64,000 bases of DNA, taken from assembly GCF_900101045.1 (NCBI RefSeq), contig NZ_FNFN01000003.1, forward strand, positions 62,001 to 126,000, in the 5' to 3' direction. The position numbers and the translations under genes are program-made. Shown piece by piece: positions 25,112 to 34,554 of this stretch; the first letter of the stretch is position 1, and each line of letters opens with the position of its first letter. This DNA is from Nocardioides sp. YR527. Lineage in GTDB: Bacteria; Actinomycetota; Actinomycetes; Propionibacteriales; Nocardioidaceae. Below the pieces are notes generated by a model that ran no database searches, was not told where the DNA came from, and worked only from the letters and a program-made list of their open reading frames with translations.

Positions 25112-27808
25112 GTGTCCTCCTACCTCTACCGCCTCGGCCGACAGGTCGCGCGCCACGCCAAGACCGTGCTGGCGCTCTGGCTCCTGCTCGCGGTGCTCCT
25201 GGGTGCGCTGACGGTCTCGCTCGGCGGCAAGCTCCAGAACGACTTCACGATCCCCGGCACAGAGTCCCAGCAGGGTCTGGACGCGCTCACGCAGCGCTTC
25301 CCCGAGGTCTCCGGGACCTCTGCCCAGCTGGTCTTCGTCGCTCCCGAGGGGGAGAAGATCGTCGACCACCGCCAGGAGATCGAGAAGGTGCTCGCGGAGG
25401 TCGAGAAGGTGGACCACGTCGCGACGGTCACCGACCCGCTCGCGAAGGACAGCAGGACGGTCAGCGACAACGGCCGGGACGCGCTCGCGACGGTGCAGTT
25501 CGACCTCGGTCTCGACGAGCTCCCCGAGGGCGTGACCTCGGATCTGGAGAGCGCCGCCGAGCTGCCGGCGGGGTCTGCGCTGGAGCTCCACATCGGTGGC
25601 GATGCGTACTCCGTCACCGGGGTGCACGTCAGCGCGACCGAGGCGATCGGGATCCTCATCGCCCTGCTGGTCCTGGCGATCACGTTCGGGTCGCTGCTGG
25701 CCGCCGGCCTGCCGATCCTGACCGCGCTGCTCGGGGTGGCGATCGCGATGGCGGGGATCTTCTCGGTCGCCGCGGTCACCACGATCTCGGCCACCACCCC
25801 GACGCTCGCGCTGATGATCGGTCTCGCGGTCGGGATCGACTACGCGCTCTTCGTGATCGCCAGGCACCGCAGCCAGCTCGCCGCCGGTCTCGGGGTGGAG
25901 GAGTCGATCGCCCGGGCGCTCGCCACCGCCGGCAGCGCGGTCATCTTCGCGGGTGTCACGGTCATCATCGCCTTGTGCGGGCTCGTGGTCGCGGGCATCC
26001 CGTTCCTGGCGGTGATGGGGTACGCAGCGGCCTCCGCCGTCCTGGTCGCCGTGCTCGTCGCGCTCACCGCCGTGCCGGCGCTCCTCGCGGTCGCGGGTGA
26101 GCGGCTGCGTCCGAAGCCTGGGTCTCGGGCCCACCGGCGTGAGGCTGTCGCGGAGGGGCGGCCTCACGCCACCCTCGGGGCTCGGTGGGTGCGGCTGGTG
26201 ACCAAGGTGCCGGTCCTCACCGTCGTGGTCTCGCTGCTGGTGATCGCCGTCCTGGCGATCCCTGCGCGCGACCTCGCGCTGGGGCTCAACGACAACGGCA
26301 GCGCCGAGCCGGGAAGCAGTCAGCGGGAGACGTACGACCTGATCAGCCGTGACTTCGGGCCCGGCTACAACGCGCCGCTGTTCGTGACCGCGGACATCAT
26401 CGACACCACCGACCCGATCGGGGTGATGGACTCTCTGGGCAAGGCGTTGGGGGCTCATGACGGGGTCCAGAAGGTCGCGCTGGCCACGCCGAACCGGACC
26501 GCCGATCTCGGGCTCGTGGTGATCTACCCGACCACCGAGAAGAGCGACCCGGCGACGGCCGCGCTCGTCGAGGAGATCCGCGCGGACTCGGCCGAGCTCG
26601 AGGAGCGGTTCGGGATCGAGGACGTCATGGTCACCGGGCAGACCGCGGTCGCGATCGACGTCAGCGCTCGTCTCTCCGGAGCGATCCTGCCGTTCGGGGC
26701 CGTCGTCGTCGGGCTGTCGCTGATCCTGCTGACGATCGTGTTCCGCTCGATCGCGGTCCCGCTGAAGGCGACGCTGGGCTACGTCCTGTCGGTGGCCGCC
26801 TCGTTCGGAGTGGTCGCCGCGGTCTTCGAGTGGGGTTGGGGCGCTGAGCTCTTGAACGTCGCGAAGGTCGGTCCGGTGATCGCGTTCTTCCCGATCATCC
26901 TGATGGGCGTGCTCTTCGGGCTGGCGATGGACTACGAGGTCTTCCTGGTCTCCCGGATGCGGGAGGACTACGTCCACACCGGCGACGCGCGGGCTTCCGT
27001 GGACAGCGGCTTCGCCGCCAGCGCCCGGGTCGTCACCGCCGCGGCTCTCATCATGATCGGAGTCTTCGCCGCCTTCGTGCCCAACGGCGACCCGATCGTG
27101 AAGCCGATGGCGCTGGGCCTCACCGTGGGGGTGCTCGTGGACGCGTTCCTGGTGCGGATGACGCTGGTTCCGGCCGTGCTCACGCTGCTCGGGCGGGGTG
27201 CCTGGTGGCTGCCGGGCTGGCTGGACCGGCGGCTGCCGGTCCTCGACATCGAGGGCGAGGCGCTCGTCCACCACCTCGAGCACGTCGACTACGTCGCCGC
27301 CAACGGTGAGGTCGCGGTCCGGGCGCGGCAGGTCGAGGTTTCGGGGGCGCTCGCGCCGCTCGACCTTCACGTGCGGCCGGGAGGGCTCGGGATCGTCCAT
27401 GGGGCCGATCCGGTCGCGCGATCCGCTGCCCTCGCCGCGTTCACCGGGCGGCTCGCCTTCACCGGGCAGCTGGTGGTGCTCGACCGGCTGCTGCCGGAGG
27501 AGGCGGGCGCGGTACGCGCCCGGGCCGCGCTCGTCGGCGACGTCGCGGAGGCACTCCGGCTCGTGGGCGCCCGGCGGGTGCCGGCGCTGGTCGCCGTCGA
27601 CAGCCCGACCTCGCTCGACAGCGGGCAGCTCGCGGCGCTGTCCGCGCTGACCTCGCGAGGCACGACGGTCCTGCTCGGGATGCCGTCGTTGCCCGCGGTG
27701 CCGCAGGTCGCGGACGCGCTCGCTCATGCCGCGCCCGCACGCACCTCAGCCGATCCTGAGCTCACCGACCCTGCGGCTTCGGTCGCCGACCTGGAGACAG
27801 TCCGATGA
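25112..27808 (+). CDS. MMPL/RND family transporter with unusual C-terminal domain
   Basis: The 898-residue protein has two MMPL halves, each with one span, a large external loop and five further spans. The proton-relay segments are 'GIDYALFVIARHRSQ' near 245 and 'GLAMDYEVFLVSRMRED' near 605. MMPL proteins export lipids or drugs driven by the proton gradient. After the last membrane span (about residue 700) comes a cytoplasmic tail of about 190 residues. Its start, 'VSGALAPLDLHVRPGGLGIVHGADPVARSAAL', looks like an ABC-ATPase core that has lost its Walker A lysine. The GTG start sits right after the TetR operator. The gene is followed by YhgE with an ATGA overlap. Confidence 0.88.
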   Translation: MSSYLYRLGRQVARHAKTVLALWLLLAVLLGALTVSLGGKLQNDFTIPGTESQQGLDALTQRFPEVSGTSAQLVFVAPEGEKIVDHRQEIEKVLAEVEKVDHVATVTDPLAKDSRTVSDNGRDALATVQFDLGLDELPEGVTSDLESAAELPAGSALELHIGGDAYSVTGVHVSATEAIGILIALLVLAITFGSLLAAGLPILTALLGVAIAMAGIFSVAAVTTISATTPTLALMIGLAVGIDYALFVIARHRSQLAAGLGVEESIARALATAGSAVIFAGVTVIIALCGLVVAGIPFLAVMGYAAASAVLVAVLVALTAVPALLAVAGERLRPKPGSRAHRREAVAEGRPHATLGARWVRLVTKVPVLTVVVSLLVIAVLAIPARDLALGLNDNGSAEPGSSQRETYDLISRDFGPGYNAPLFVTADIIDTTDPIGVMDSLGKALGAHDGVQKVALATPNRTADLGLVVIYPTTEKSDPATAALVEEIRADSAELEERFGIEDVMVTGQTAVAIDVSARLSGAILPFGAVVVGLSLILLTIVFRSIAVPLKATLGYVLSVAASFGVVAAVFEWGWGAELLNVAKVGPVIAFFPIILMGVLFGLAMDYEVFLVSRMREDYVHTGDARASVDSGFAASARVVTAAALIMIGVFAAFVPNGDPIVKPMALGLTVGVLVDAFLVRMTLVPAVLTLLGRGAWWLPGWLDRRLPVLDIEGEALVHHLEHVDYVAANGEVAVRARQVEVSGALAPLDLHVRPGGLGIVHGADPVARSAALAAFTGRLAFTGQLVVLDRLLPEEAGAVRARAALVGDVAEALRLVGARRVPALVAVDSPTSLDSGQLAALSALTSRGTTVLLGMPSLPAVPQVADALAHAAPARTSADPELTDPAASVADLETVR

Positions 27809-29895
27809 AACGTACGAAATCATGGTGGTCGGGCCGCCGCCTGGTGGCCGCCGCGATCCTGCTCCCGGTCGTCGTGACGGCGCTCGCGCTCGTCGCGCTC
27901 AGCGACCGCGCCGAGCACCTCGACGAGGTGCCCGCCGCGGTGGTCAACCTCGACGAGCCGGTGACGACGGGGAGCGGGAAGGACAAGCAGACGGTCTACG
28001 CCGGCCGCGCGCTCGCCGCGGACCTGGTCTCCTCCTCGGGTTCTGGCTCGTCGAGCCCCACGCTCGGCTGGGAGCTCACCGACGAGGAGGACGCGCGCTC
28101 GGGCTATGCGGACGGGACGTACGCGGCGGTGATCACGATCCCCGCGGACCTGTCCAAGACGCTGTCGGGGGTGCAGGGGAGCGACCCGAGCGCCGGCCGG
28201 GTCAGCGTCGAGGCGTCCGACGCCTCCAGCGAGGTGACCGCCGAGATCGCCCGGCAGGTCGCGCGCCAGTCGGCCTCGACCCTGGGGCGTACGGTCACGA
28301 CGACCTACCTCGACGGGGTCCGGGACCAGACCGGGAAGCTCAAGACCAGCCTGGACTCGGCCGCCGACGGTGCCGACCAGCTCGCCGACGGCACGGCTGC
28401 CGCCGACTCGGGTGCCGAGAAGGTCGCCGACGGGGCGAATGCGCTCAGCTCCGGTGCGTCCGGCGCTGCCGACGGCGCCTCGCAGGTCGCGGGCGGGCTC
28501 GACACGCTCGCCGGCGGGACCGCTCAGCTGGAGACCGGGGCGGGGTCGCTGGCCGGGGGCGCGGGCAAGGCGTCGAAGGGCGCGTCCTCGCTCGCCGCCG
28601 GTGCCGAGGAGCTGAGCGGCGGGCTCGACCAGCTGGAGAGGTCGACCGCGGGGCTCCCGTCGCAGGCCTCGTCGCTCGCGACCGGCGCCTCGCAGGTGTC
28701 GGAGGGAGTGGCCGGCTACACCCAGCTCGCCAAGGGCTGGGCGCAGGCGTGCGCGAGCGACCCGCTGCTCGCGGCCTCCAAGCCGCAGCTGTGCGGCGCC
28801 ACCGCCTCGGCGGTCGGCTCCGGCGGCGGGCAGGCCGACCAGCTCGCCGCAGGAGCGGCGCAGGTCGCCTCGGGGGCTTCGGCGCTGTCGCAGGCGGCTC
28901 CTGAGCTGAGCGGAGGGATCGCCTCGGCGGCCGACGGTGCCGACTCGGTCGCGTCCGGGGCGTCCCGGGTCGCCGACGCCAACGCGCGTCTCGCCAAGGG
29001 GGCGCGTGAGCTCGAGTCCGGTCTCGGGGAGGCCAACGACGGCGCCACTGCGCTGGCCTCCGGGGCCGATCAGCTCGCGTCCGGGACCAAGCAGCTCCAG
29101 AGCGGTTCGGCTTCGCTGGCCTCCGGTGCCGACTCGCTGGCCTCCGGTACGTCCTCGCTGACCGAGGGTGCCGACTCGCTCGCCTCGGGTCTCGACGACG
29201 GTGCCTCGCAGATCGCGGTTCCCGGTGAGAAGCAGGCCGAGGTCGTCGCCGACCCGGTACAGGTCTCGGTCGCCTCCGACACCTCCACCTCAGGGGCGAC
29301 CCGGCTGGCACCGACGGTGATCGCGCTGGCGCTGTGGCTCGGTGCGCTCGCGATCTACCTGCTCCGTCCGGCCTTCCCCGCCGGGCGGCTGCGGGACGCG
29401 CTCACGGCGCGGCGGCTCACCTTCGCCGGTCTGTGGCCGGCGGCTCTCGTCGGGCTGGCGCAGGCGGTGCTCCTCGTGGTGGCTGCCGATCTTCTCGGCG
29501 CCGATCTCGCGCAGCCGATCGCCACGGTCGGGATCGCGGTGCTCGCCGCGTCGGTGTTCGTCGCCGTCCACCAGGCCGTCGTCGCGCTCGCCGGCCAGCG
29601 TCGTGGCTGGTTGATCTCGCTCGCCTTCCTCGCCCTGCAGCTGGTCTCCCTCGGCGGGCTGCTGCCGGTCGCCGCCGCGTCTGCGCCGTTCGGTGCGCTC
29701 GCGGGCATCCTGCCGGTCCCGCTCGCCGCCGAGGCACTCCGCGGGGTCGCCGTCGCGCAGAGCGGTGCCGCGGTCGGTGCACCGGTCGGGGGCCTGGTCC
29801 TCTGGCTCCTGCTCGCGGTGGCGGTCAGCCTCTTCGCGGCGGGTCGGGCGCAGCGTACGTCTGTGGCGGAGATCCGCGGGGCAGCGCACGTGTAA
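27805..29895 (+). CDS. YhgE/Pip-type ABC-2 membrane protein with glycine/alanine heptad repeats
   Basis: The 696-residue protein has one N-terminal membrane span (about 12-33), a large external region, and a C-terminal block of five or six spans (about 500-690). The middle region (about 185-475) is a long run of degenerate heptads of the form L-A-D/S-G-A-x-x, the X-X-X-Leu-X-X-Gly pattern of the YhgE/Pip and phage-infection-protein family, probably forming an extended helical rod. It is translationally coupled to the MMPL transporter. Such pairs are thought to work together in export across the envelope. Its last two codons, GTG TAA, lie in a 71-bp inverted-repeat element that begins at 29891. 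Confidence 0.85.
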   Translation: MKRTKSWWSGRRLVAAAILLPVVVTALALVALSDRAEHLDEVPAAVVNLDEPVTTGSGKDKQTVYAGRALAADLVSSSGSGSSSPTLGWELTDEEDARSGYADGTYAAVITIPADLSKTLSGVQGSDPSAGRVSVEASDASSEVTAEIARQVARQSASTLGRTVTTTYLDGVRDQTGKLKTSLDSAADGADQLADGTAAADSGAEKVADGANALSSGASGAADGASQVAGGLDTLAGGTAQLETGAGSLAGGAGKASKGASSLAAGAEELSGGLDQLERSTAGLPSQASSLATGASQVSEGVAGYTQLAKGWAQACASDPLLAASKPQLCGATASAVGSGGGQADQLAAGAAQVASGASALSQAAPELSGGIASAADGADSVASGASRVADANARLAKGARELESGLGEANDGATALASGADQLASGTKQLQSGSASLASGADSLASGTSSLTEGADSLASGLDDGASQIAVPGEKQAEVVADPVQVSVASDTSTSGATRLAPTVIALALWLGALAIYLLRPAFPAGRLRDALTARRLTFAGLWPAALVGLAQAVLLVVAADLLGADLAQPIATVGIAVLAASVFVAVHQAVVALAGQRRGWLISLAFLALQLVSLGGLLPVAAASAPFGALAGILPVPLAAEALRGVAVAQSGAAVGAPVGGLVLWLLLAVAVSLFAAGRAQRTSVAEIRGAAHV

Positions 29896-29961
29896 CACGT
29901 CGTTCGTAGGACTATCCGGTCGTTCTAATAGGGCGAGAAGTCCTACGAACGACGTGTTACA
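29891..29961. repeat. 71-bp inverted-repeat element (IR71), copy 1
   Basis: It is 71 bp long, beginning TGTAACACGTCGTTCGTAGG and ending CCTACGAACGACGTGTTACA; these outer arms pair perfectly. The middle (ACTATCCGGTCGTTC...ATAGGGCGAG) is unpaired. It lies between the convergent yhgE and nitroreductase genes and provides the TAA stop codon of yhgE. Three more copies of identical length are at 33868, 47547 and 58849. Confidence 0.92.
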
Positions 29962-29976
29962 GCATTTCGCGCCGGC

Positions 29977-30669
29977 TCAGAGCGAGGTGTCGTGCAGCAC
30001 GATGTGCTCGTCGAGCGGTGCCCGGCCGACGTCGAGCCGGTTCACTGCGGCGTCGGGGTCGGCGGTGCCGAAGGAGATGCCGTAGAGCAGCTTGAGGTCG
30101 GCGGGCAGGCCGAGGTGGGCGCGGACGGTGTCGGCGAAGAGGCCGTGCATGCCCTGGGGCACGCCGTGGTAGCCGCGGGCGGTGAGGGAGAGCAGGAAGT
30201 TCTGGGCGTACATGCCGACGTCGTTGGCGGCGCGCACGACATCGCCGAGCTCCGGTACGAAGAGCAGGGCCACGTGCGGCGCACCGTAGAAGCGGAGGTT
30301 CTCGGCGACGGCCTTGGTGCGGCCGGCGGCGTCCTCGCGGGCGATGCCCAGAGCGCCGTAGAGATCGGCCCCGGTCTGCTGAGAGCGCTGGACGTGGACG
30401 CTGTCGTCGGCACCGTACGTCGTGGTGAAGTCGGGGCTCATCTGGCCGGCCTCGAACGCCTTGAGCATCGCCTCGCTGAGGCGCTCGCGGGCCTCACCGG
30501 AGAAGACGTGGACCTCCCACGGCTGGGTGTTGCTGTGCGACGGGGCGCGCTGGGCGTCCTCGAGCGCACCGCGGATGTCGTCGGCGGGCACGGGGTCGGG
30601 CAGGAAGGCTCGCGCGGAGCGGCGCGAGCGGATCACGTCCGTGAAGGTGTCGACGGCGGTCGTGGTCAC
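29977..30669 (-). CDS. Nitroreductase family protein (FMN-dependent)
   Basis: The 230-residue protein has the nitroreductase fold: 'VIRSRRSARAFLPDPVP' (FMN-phosphate contact) and 'ALEDAQRAPSHSNTQPWEVHVF' near the N-terminus, and 'VGMYAQNFLLSLTARGYHGVPQG' in the middle. Family members reduce nitroaromatics, quinones or flavins with NAD(P)H and act as cytoplasmic dimers. It is monocistronic, convergent with yhgE across the IR71 element, and divergent from a secreted-protein gene. The physiological substrate is unknown. Confidence 0.9.
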   Translation of the reverse strand: MTTTAVDTFTDVIRSRRSARAFLPDPVPADDIRGALEDAQRAPSHSNTQPWEVHVFSGEARERLSEAMLKAFEAGQMSPDFTTTYGADDSVHVQRSQQTGADLYGALGIAREDAAGRTKAVAENLRFYGAPHVALLFVPELGDVVRAANDVGMYAQNFLLSLTARGYHGVPQGMHGLFADTVRAHLGLPADLKLLYGISFGTADPDAAVNRLDVGRAPLDEHIVLHDTSL

Positions 30670-30881
30670 AAGGAGTTCCTCTCAGGTCTGCCGAGGCCGA
30701 TGGCCTCGATCCACTCCTGACGCAAGACGGAGAGACTCTCCGGTATTCCCGGCGGCGGTGTCGAGGTGGCCCATCACACAATCCGGGGCTACCCGGTTCG
30801 GGTGATACCCGGGGATCGGACAGAGGCCTTTACCGGGGTGCGACGAAGACTCGAGTTCCGACCTATCCGAGGGGGAAACCC

Positions 30882-31769
30882 ATGATCCGAAAGCTCGTCT
30901 GTGCGGTCGCGGCGGGGGTCGCCGCGGCGGCGCTCTGGTCGATGCCGGCCTCGTCTGCACCCTTGCTGCAGCTATCCGGCGCGATCTTCACCACCGACGT
31001 CACCGGTGCGCCCGTCAACCTCAACCACTACGCCGCCAAGGAGGACGTCTATCTGAACGGTGGTCCCGGCATCAATGCGCCCGATGACGCTGCCGGACTG
31101 CCCGCCGGGATCTACGCCTTCCAGGTGACCGATCCTTCCGGCAAGACGCTGCTCTCCACCGATCCGGTCGCCTGCCGCCGGGTCGAGGTCGACGCCAGCG
31201 GCCGCTTCGTCAGCGTCGCCCCGAGCGGCGTCTGCGCTCACGCGACCGGCACCGACGCGGAGGACGCCGGCATCACCGTGCAGCTGTTCCCGTACTTCGA
31301 CACCCCGAACAACGGTGGCGAGTACAAGGTCTGGCTGACCCCGTACGACGCGCTCGACCCGACCGCTCCGGGCAACCGGCACGGTTTCGTCCCCGCCGAC
31401 AGCAAGACCGACAACTTCAAGGTCAAGGCGAAGGCGATCGTCGAGATCGACACCCGGTTCTCGCGACACGGTGGACCGTTCATCGACGGGCTGGCTGCCC
31501 ACTGGACCGACACCCTGGGTGCGCACAACGTGAAGTACTCCGAGTACAACCCGGCGGTCCTCGCGTTCCACGAGGCGCACGTCGAGGCCGCGGAGGCGGG
31601 CCTGCACAAGATCACCGTGACCGACCAGGCCGGCTGCGAGATCGAGGACGTGCACCACGCCGGGCAGACCTTCCTCCCCGGCGCGAACGGCTCGGTCACC
31701 GTCGCGGTCCAGGTCAAGAAGCACATGAGCGGGGAGCACACCTACTGGGTGGACGTGCACTGCGTCTGA
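30882..31769 (+). CDS. Secreted protein of unknown function
   Basis: The 295-residue protein has a clear Sec signal (MIRKLVCAVAAGVAAAALWS, cleavage after ASSA) and starts after GAGGGGGA. I do not recognise the mature domain. It contains beta-sandwich-like sections: 'GLPAGIYAFQVTDPSGKTLLSTDPVACRRVEV' and a C-terminal 'AGLHKITVTDQAGCEIEDVHHAGQTFLPG'. Four or five cysteines could form disulfides. It resembles surface or matrix beta-domain proteins, but that is only an impression. The 212 bp upstream toward the nitroreductase gene hold promoters for both directions, with no other gene seen. Confidence 0.75.
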   Translation: MIRKLVCAVAAGVAAAALWSMPASSAPLLQLSGAIFTTDVTGAPVNLNHYAAKEDVYLNGGPGINAPDDAAGLPAGIYAFQVTDPSGKTLLSTDPVACRRVEVDASGRFVSVAPSGVCAHATGTDAEDAGITVQLFPYFDTPNNGGEYKVWLTPYDALDPTAPGNRHGFVPADSKTDNFKVKAKAIVEIDTRFSRHGGPFIDGLAAHWTDTLGAHNVKYSEYNPAVLAFHEAHVEAAEAGLHKITVTDQAGCEIEDVHHAGQTFLPGANGSVTVAVQVKKHMSGEHTYWVDVHCV

Positions 31770-31816
31770 GGCACTGTTTCCGAACTCTCTGATCCGGTCA
31801 CCGCGGCCATCAACCT

Positions 31817-31830
31817 AGCATTTGCTTGGT
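31817..31830. promoter_or_regulatory. KstR2-like operator (half-conserved) upstream of the SDR/thiolase pair
   Basis: AGCATTTGCTTGGT keeps the CTTGGT half of AnCAAGnnCTTGnT but has CATT instead of CAAG. It sits within CCTAGC-N2-TTGCTTGGTAG, an arrangement repeated twice at 57873-57907. It ends 21 bp before the SDR start codon. Confidence 0.5.
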
Positions 31831-31851
31831 AGGCGCTCTAGACTGCCGCAC

Positions 31852-32619
31852 ATGGCAGTCGAGATCGACTTCAGCGGCAAGGTGGTCGCGGTGACCGGTG
31901 GTGCCCGCGGTGTGGGCGCCGGGATCGTCGCGCGGTTCCTCGAGGCCGGCGCGGAGGTCGAGATCTGCGGCCGAAACGCACCCGAGGAAATGCCCGTCGT
32001 GGACGGGCGCAAGCCGGCCTTCTCGCAGGTCGACGTGCGAGACCCGGAGCAGGTCGCGGCCTGGATCGGCGCCATCACCGACCGGCTCGGGCGGCTCGAC
32101 GTGGTCGTCAACAACGCCGGGGGAGCGCCGTACGCCGACTTCGCGACCGCGTCGCCGCGCTTCCACGAGAAGATCTCCGCGCTCAACTTCCTCGCCACCG
32201 CCTACGTCAGCCAGGCGGCGTACGAGGCGTTGAAGGTCTCGCGCGGATCCATCGTCAACATCAGCTCGATCTCGGCACGGCGGCCCAGTCCCGGGACCGC
32301 GGTCTACGGGGCCGCCAAGGCTGCCGTCGAGAGCCTGACCGGGTCGCTCGCGGTGGAGTGGGCTCCGGACGTACGCGTCAACGCCATCTCCTGCGGGCTC
32401 GTCGCCACGCCGGGGTCCGAGGACCACTACGGCAGCCCGGAGCAGCGGGCCGCGGTGGCCGCGACCATCCCGCGCGGCGTCTTCGCGACCCCCGAAGAGG
32501 TCGGCGACGCCTGCCTCATGCTCGCCTCCCCGCTCGCCGTGCACGTCACCGGCGCCGTCCTCGCCGTCGACGGCGGCGGCGAGTGGCCCGCCTTCCTCCA
32601 GCACACCCCCAACTCCTGA
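31852..32619 (+). CDS. SDR family oxidoreductase of the steroid C/D-ring regulon (Rv3549c-like)
   Basis: The 255-residue classical short-chain dehydrogenase has the cofactor motif 'VTGGARGVGAG', 'VVNNAGG', the catalytic serine in 'IVNISSISARRPSPG', and Y-x-x-x-K in 'AVYGAAKAAV'. I start at ATG 31852; an in-frame ATG at 31822 would run through the operator-like promoter. In length and position with thiolase and KstR2 genes it resembles the mycobacterial KstR2-regulon SDR Rv3549c, whose exact step is not settled. It is followed by the thiolase gene 9 bp downstream. Confidence 0.82.
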   Translation: MAVEIDFSGKVVAVTGGARGVGAGIVARFLEAGAEVEICGRNAPEEMPVVDGRKPAFSQVDVRDPEQVAAWIGAITDRLGRLDVVVNNAGGAPYADFATASPRFHEKISALNFLATAYVSQAAYEALKVSRGSIVNISSISARRPSPGTAVYGAAKAAVESLTGSLAVEWAPDVRVNAISCGLVATPGSEDHYGSPEQRAAVAATIPRGVFATPEEVGDACLMLASPLAVHVTGAVLAVDGGGEWPAFLQHTPNS

Positions 32620-32628
32620 GGAGCCCCC

Positions 32629-33846
<1,218 letters not shown>

Positions 33847-33867
33847 TCTGGCTGGTCGCATCAGACC

Positions 33868-33938
33868 TGTAACACGCTGTTCGTAGTACTACTCGCCCTA
33901 TCAGATAGGGCGAGTAGTACTACGAACAGCGTGTTACA
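33868..33938. repeat. 71-bp inverted-repeat element (IR71), copy 2, perfect palindrome
   Basis: Two 34-bp arms (starting TGTAACACGCTGTTCGTAGT) pair perfectly around a CAG loop. Relative to copy 1, changes in one arm are matched in the other (CGTCG/CGACG becomes CGCTG/CAGCG). It lies between the convergent thiolase and RelE-like genes. Confidence 0.93.
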
Positions 33939-33963
33939 CGTGTGCCGGCGGCTCAAGCGGCGG

Positions 33964-34215
33964 CTAGACGCTCCGGCGACCCAGGTGGATGACGGCGACG
34001 GTGATGCGGCGCTCCTCGACCACGTACACGATGCGGTAGCGGCCGACGCGGAGGCGGTAGCGGTCCTTGCCCCATGCGTAGGCGCCGACGTCGCGCGGGG
34101 TCTCGGCGAGGGAGTCGACGGTGTCGAAGACCTGGATCAGGCCGATCGGGTCGTCGTCGACGTACGTCTCGGCCGACTGCAACGCCTCGTCGGCCCAGAC
34201 GACTTGATAGGTCAC
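33964..34215 (-). CDS. RelE/ParE family toxin
   Basis: The 83-residue protein has the RelE fold: 'VVWADEALQSAETYV' at the N-terminus, 'SLAETPRDVGAYAWGKDRYRLRVGRYRIVYVVEERRITVAVIHLGRR' at the C-terminus. RelE-type toxins cleave mRNA on the ribosome; ParE types poison gyrase. The R-Y-R-L-R-V-G-R-Y-R-I core suits the RelE group. Its start overlaps the antitoxin stop by 4 bp, the usual antitoxin-first order. Confidence 0.87.
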   Translation of the reverse strand: MTYQVVWADEALQSAETYVDDDPIGLIQVFDTVDSLAETPRDVGAYAWGKDRYRLRVGRYRIVYVVEERRITVAVIHLGRRSV

Positions 34216-34472
34216 TCGCCGAGCGGGCGGTCGAGACCGAGGGCGCGGCGGGCCTCGGCATGCGGGGTGTAGCTGACCTCGCCGAGCTCGCGGCGCAGGG
34301 AATAGCGCGCGATGGCGAGATCGTCCTCGAGATCCTCGATGCGCCGGTCGTGGTCGTTGAGGTAGGCGCGGATGGCCTCGCGGGCGATCTCCTGCTTCGA
34401 CCGGTTCTCTGTCCGGGCGCGATCGGACAGCAGCCGGTCGTCGGCCTCGCTGAGTCGCAGAGTCATAGCCAT
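34212..34472 (-). CDS. Ribbon-helix-helix antitoxin
   Basis: The 86-residue protein begins 'AMTLRLSEADDRLLSDRARTENRSKQEIAREAIRAYL', a ribbon-helix-helix DNA-binding motif, and has an acidic, charged tail that would wrap the toxin. It is first in the two-gene toxin-antitoxin operon and would repress its own promoter. The start could be either of two close ATGs (MAM). The pair interrupts the steroid gene cluster, which is consistent with recent acquisition. Confidence 0.85.
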   Translation of the reverse strand: MAMTLRLSEADDRLLSDRARTENRSKQEIAREAIRAYLNDHDRRIEDLEDDLAIARYSLRRELGEVSYTPHAEARRALGLDRPLGE

Positions 34473-34554
34473 GGACCCACTGTAACCCCGCGTGGTATCA
34501 CGCGGTATCGTACGTGTGTCCGAACCGTCGAGCTTTACCCTGGGGGACGTCCAT

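Noticed and set aside
25061..27727. An 888-codon open frame antisense to the MMPL gene, and similar long antisense frames such as 7902-10004 and 2062-4278
   Set aside because: In DNA this GC-rich the opposite strand rarely contains stops. The translated products are low-complexity Arg/Gly/Asp/His-rich with no motifs, while the plus-strand products have full domain signatures.
28365..29225. Tandem DNA repeat in the yhgE-like gene
   Set aside because: The periodicity is at the protein level (degenerate heptads); the DNA units are diverged and not an independent repeat element.
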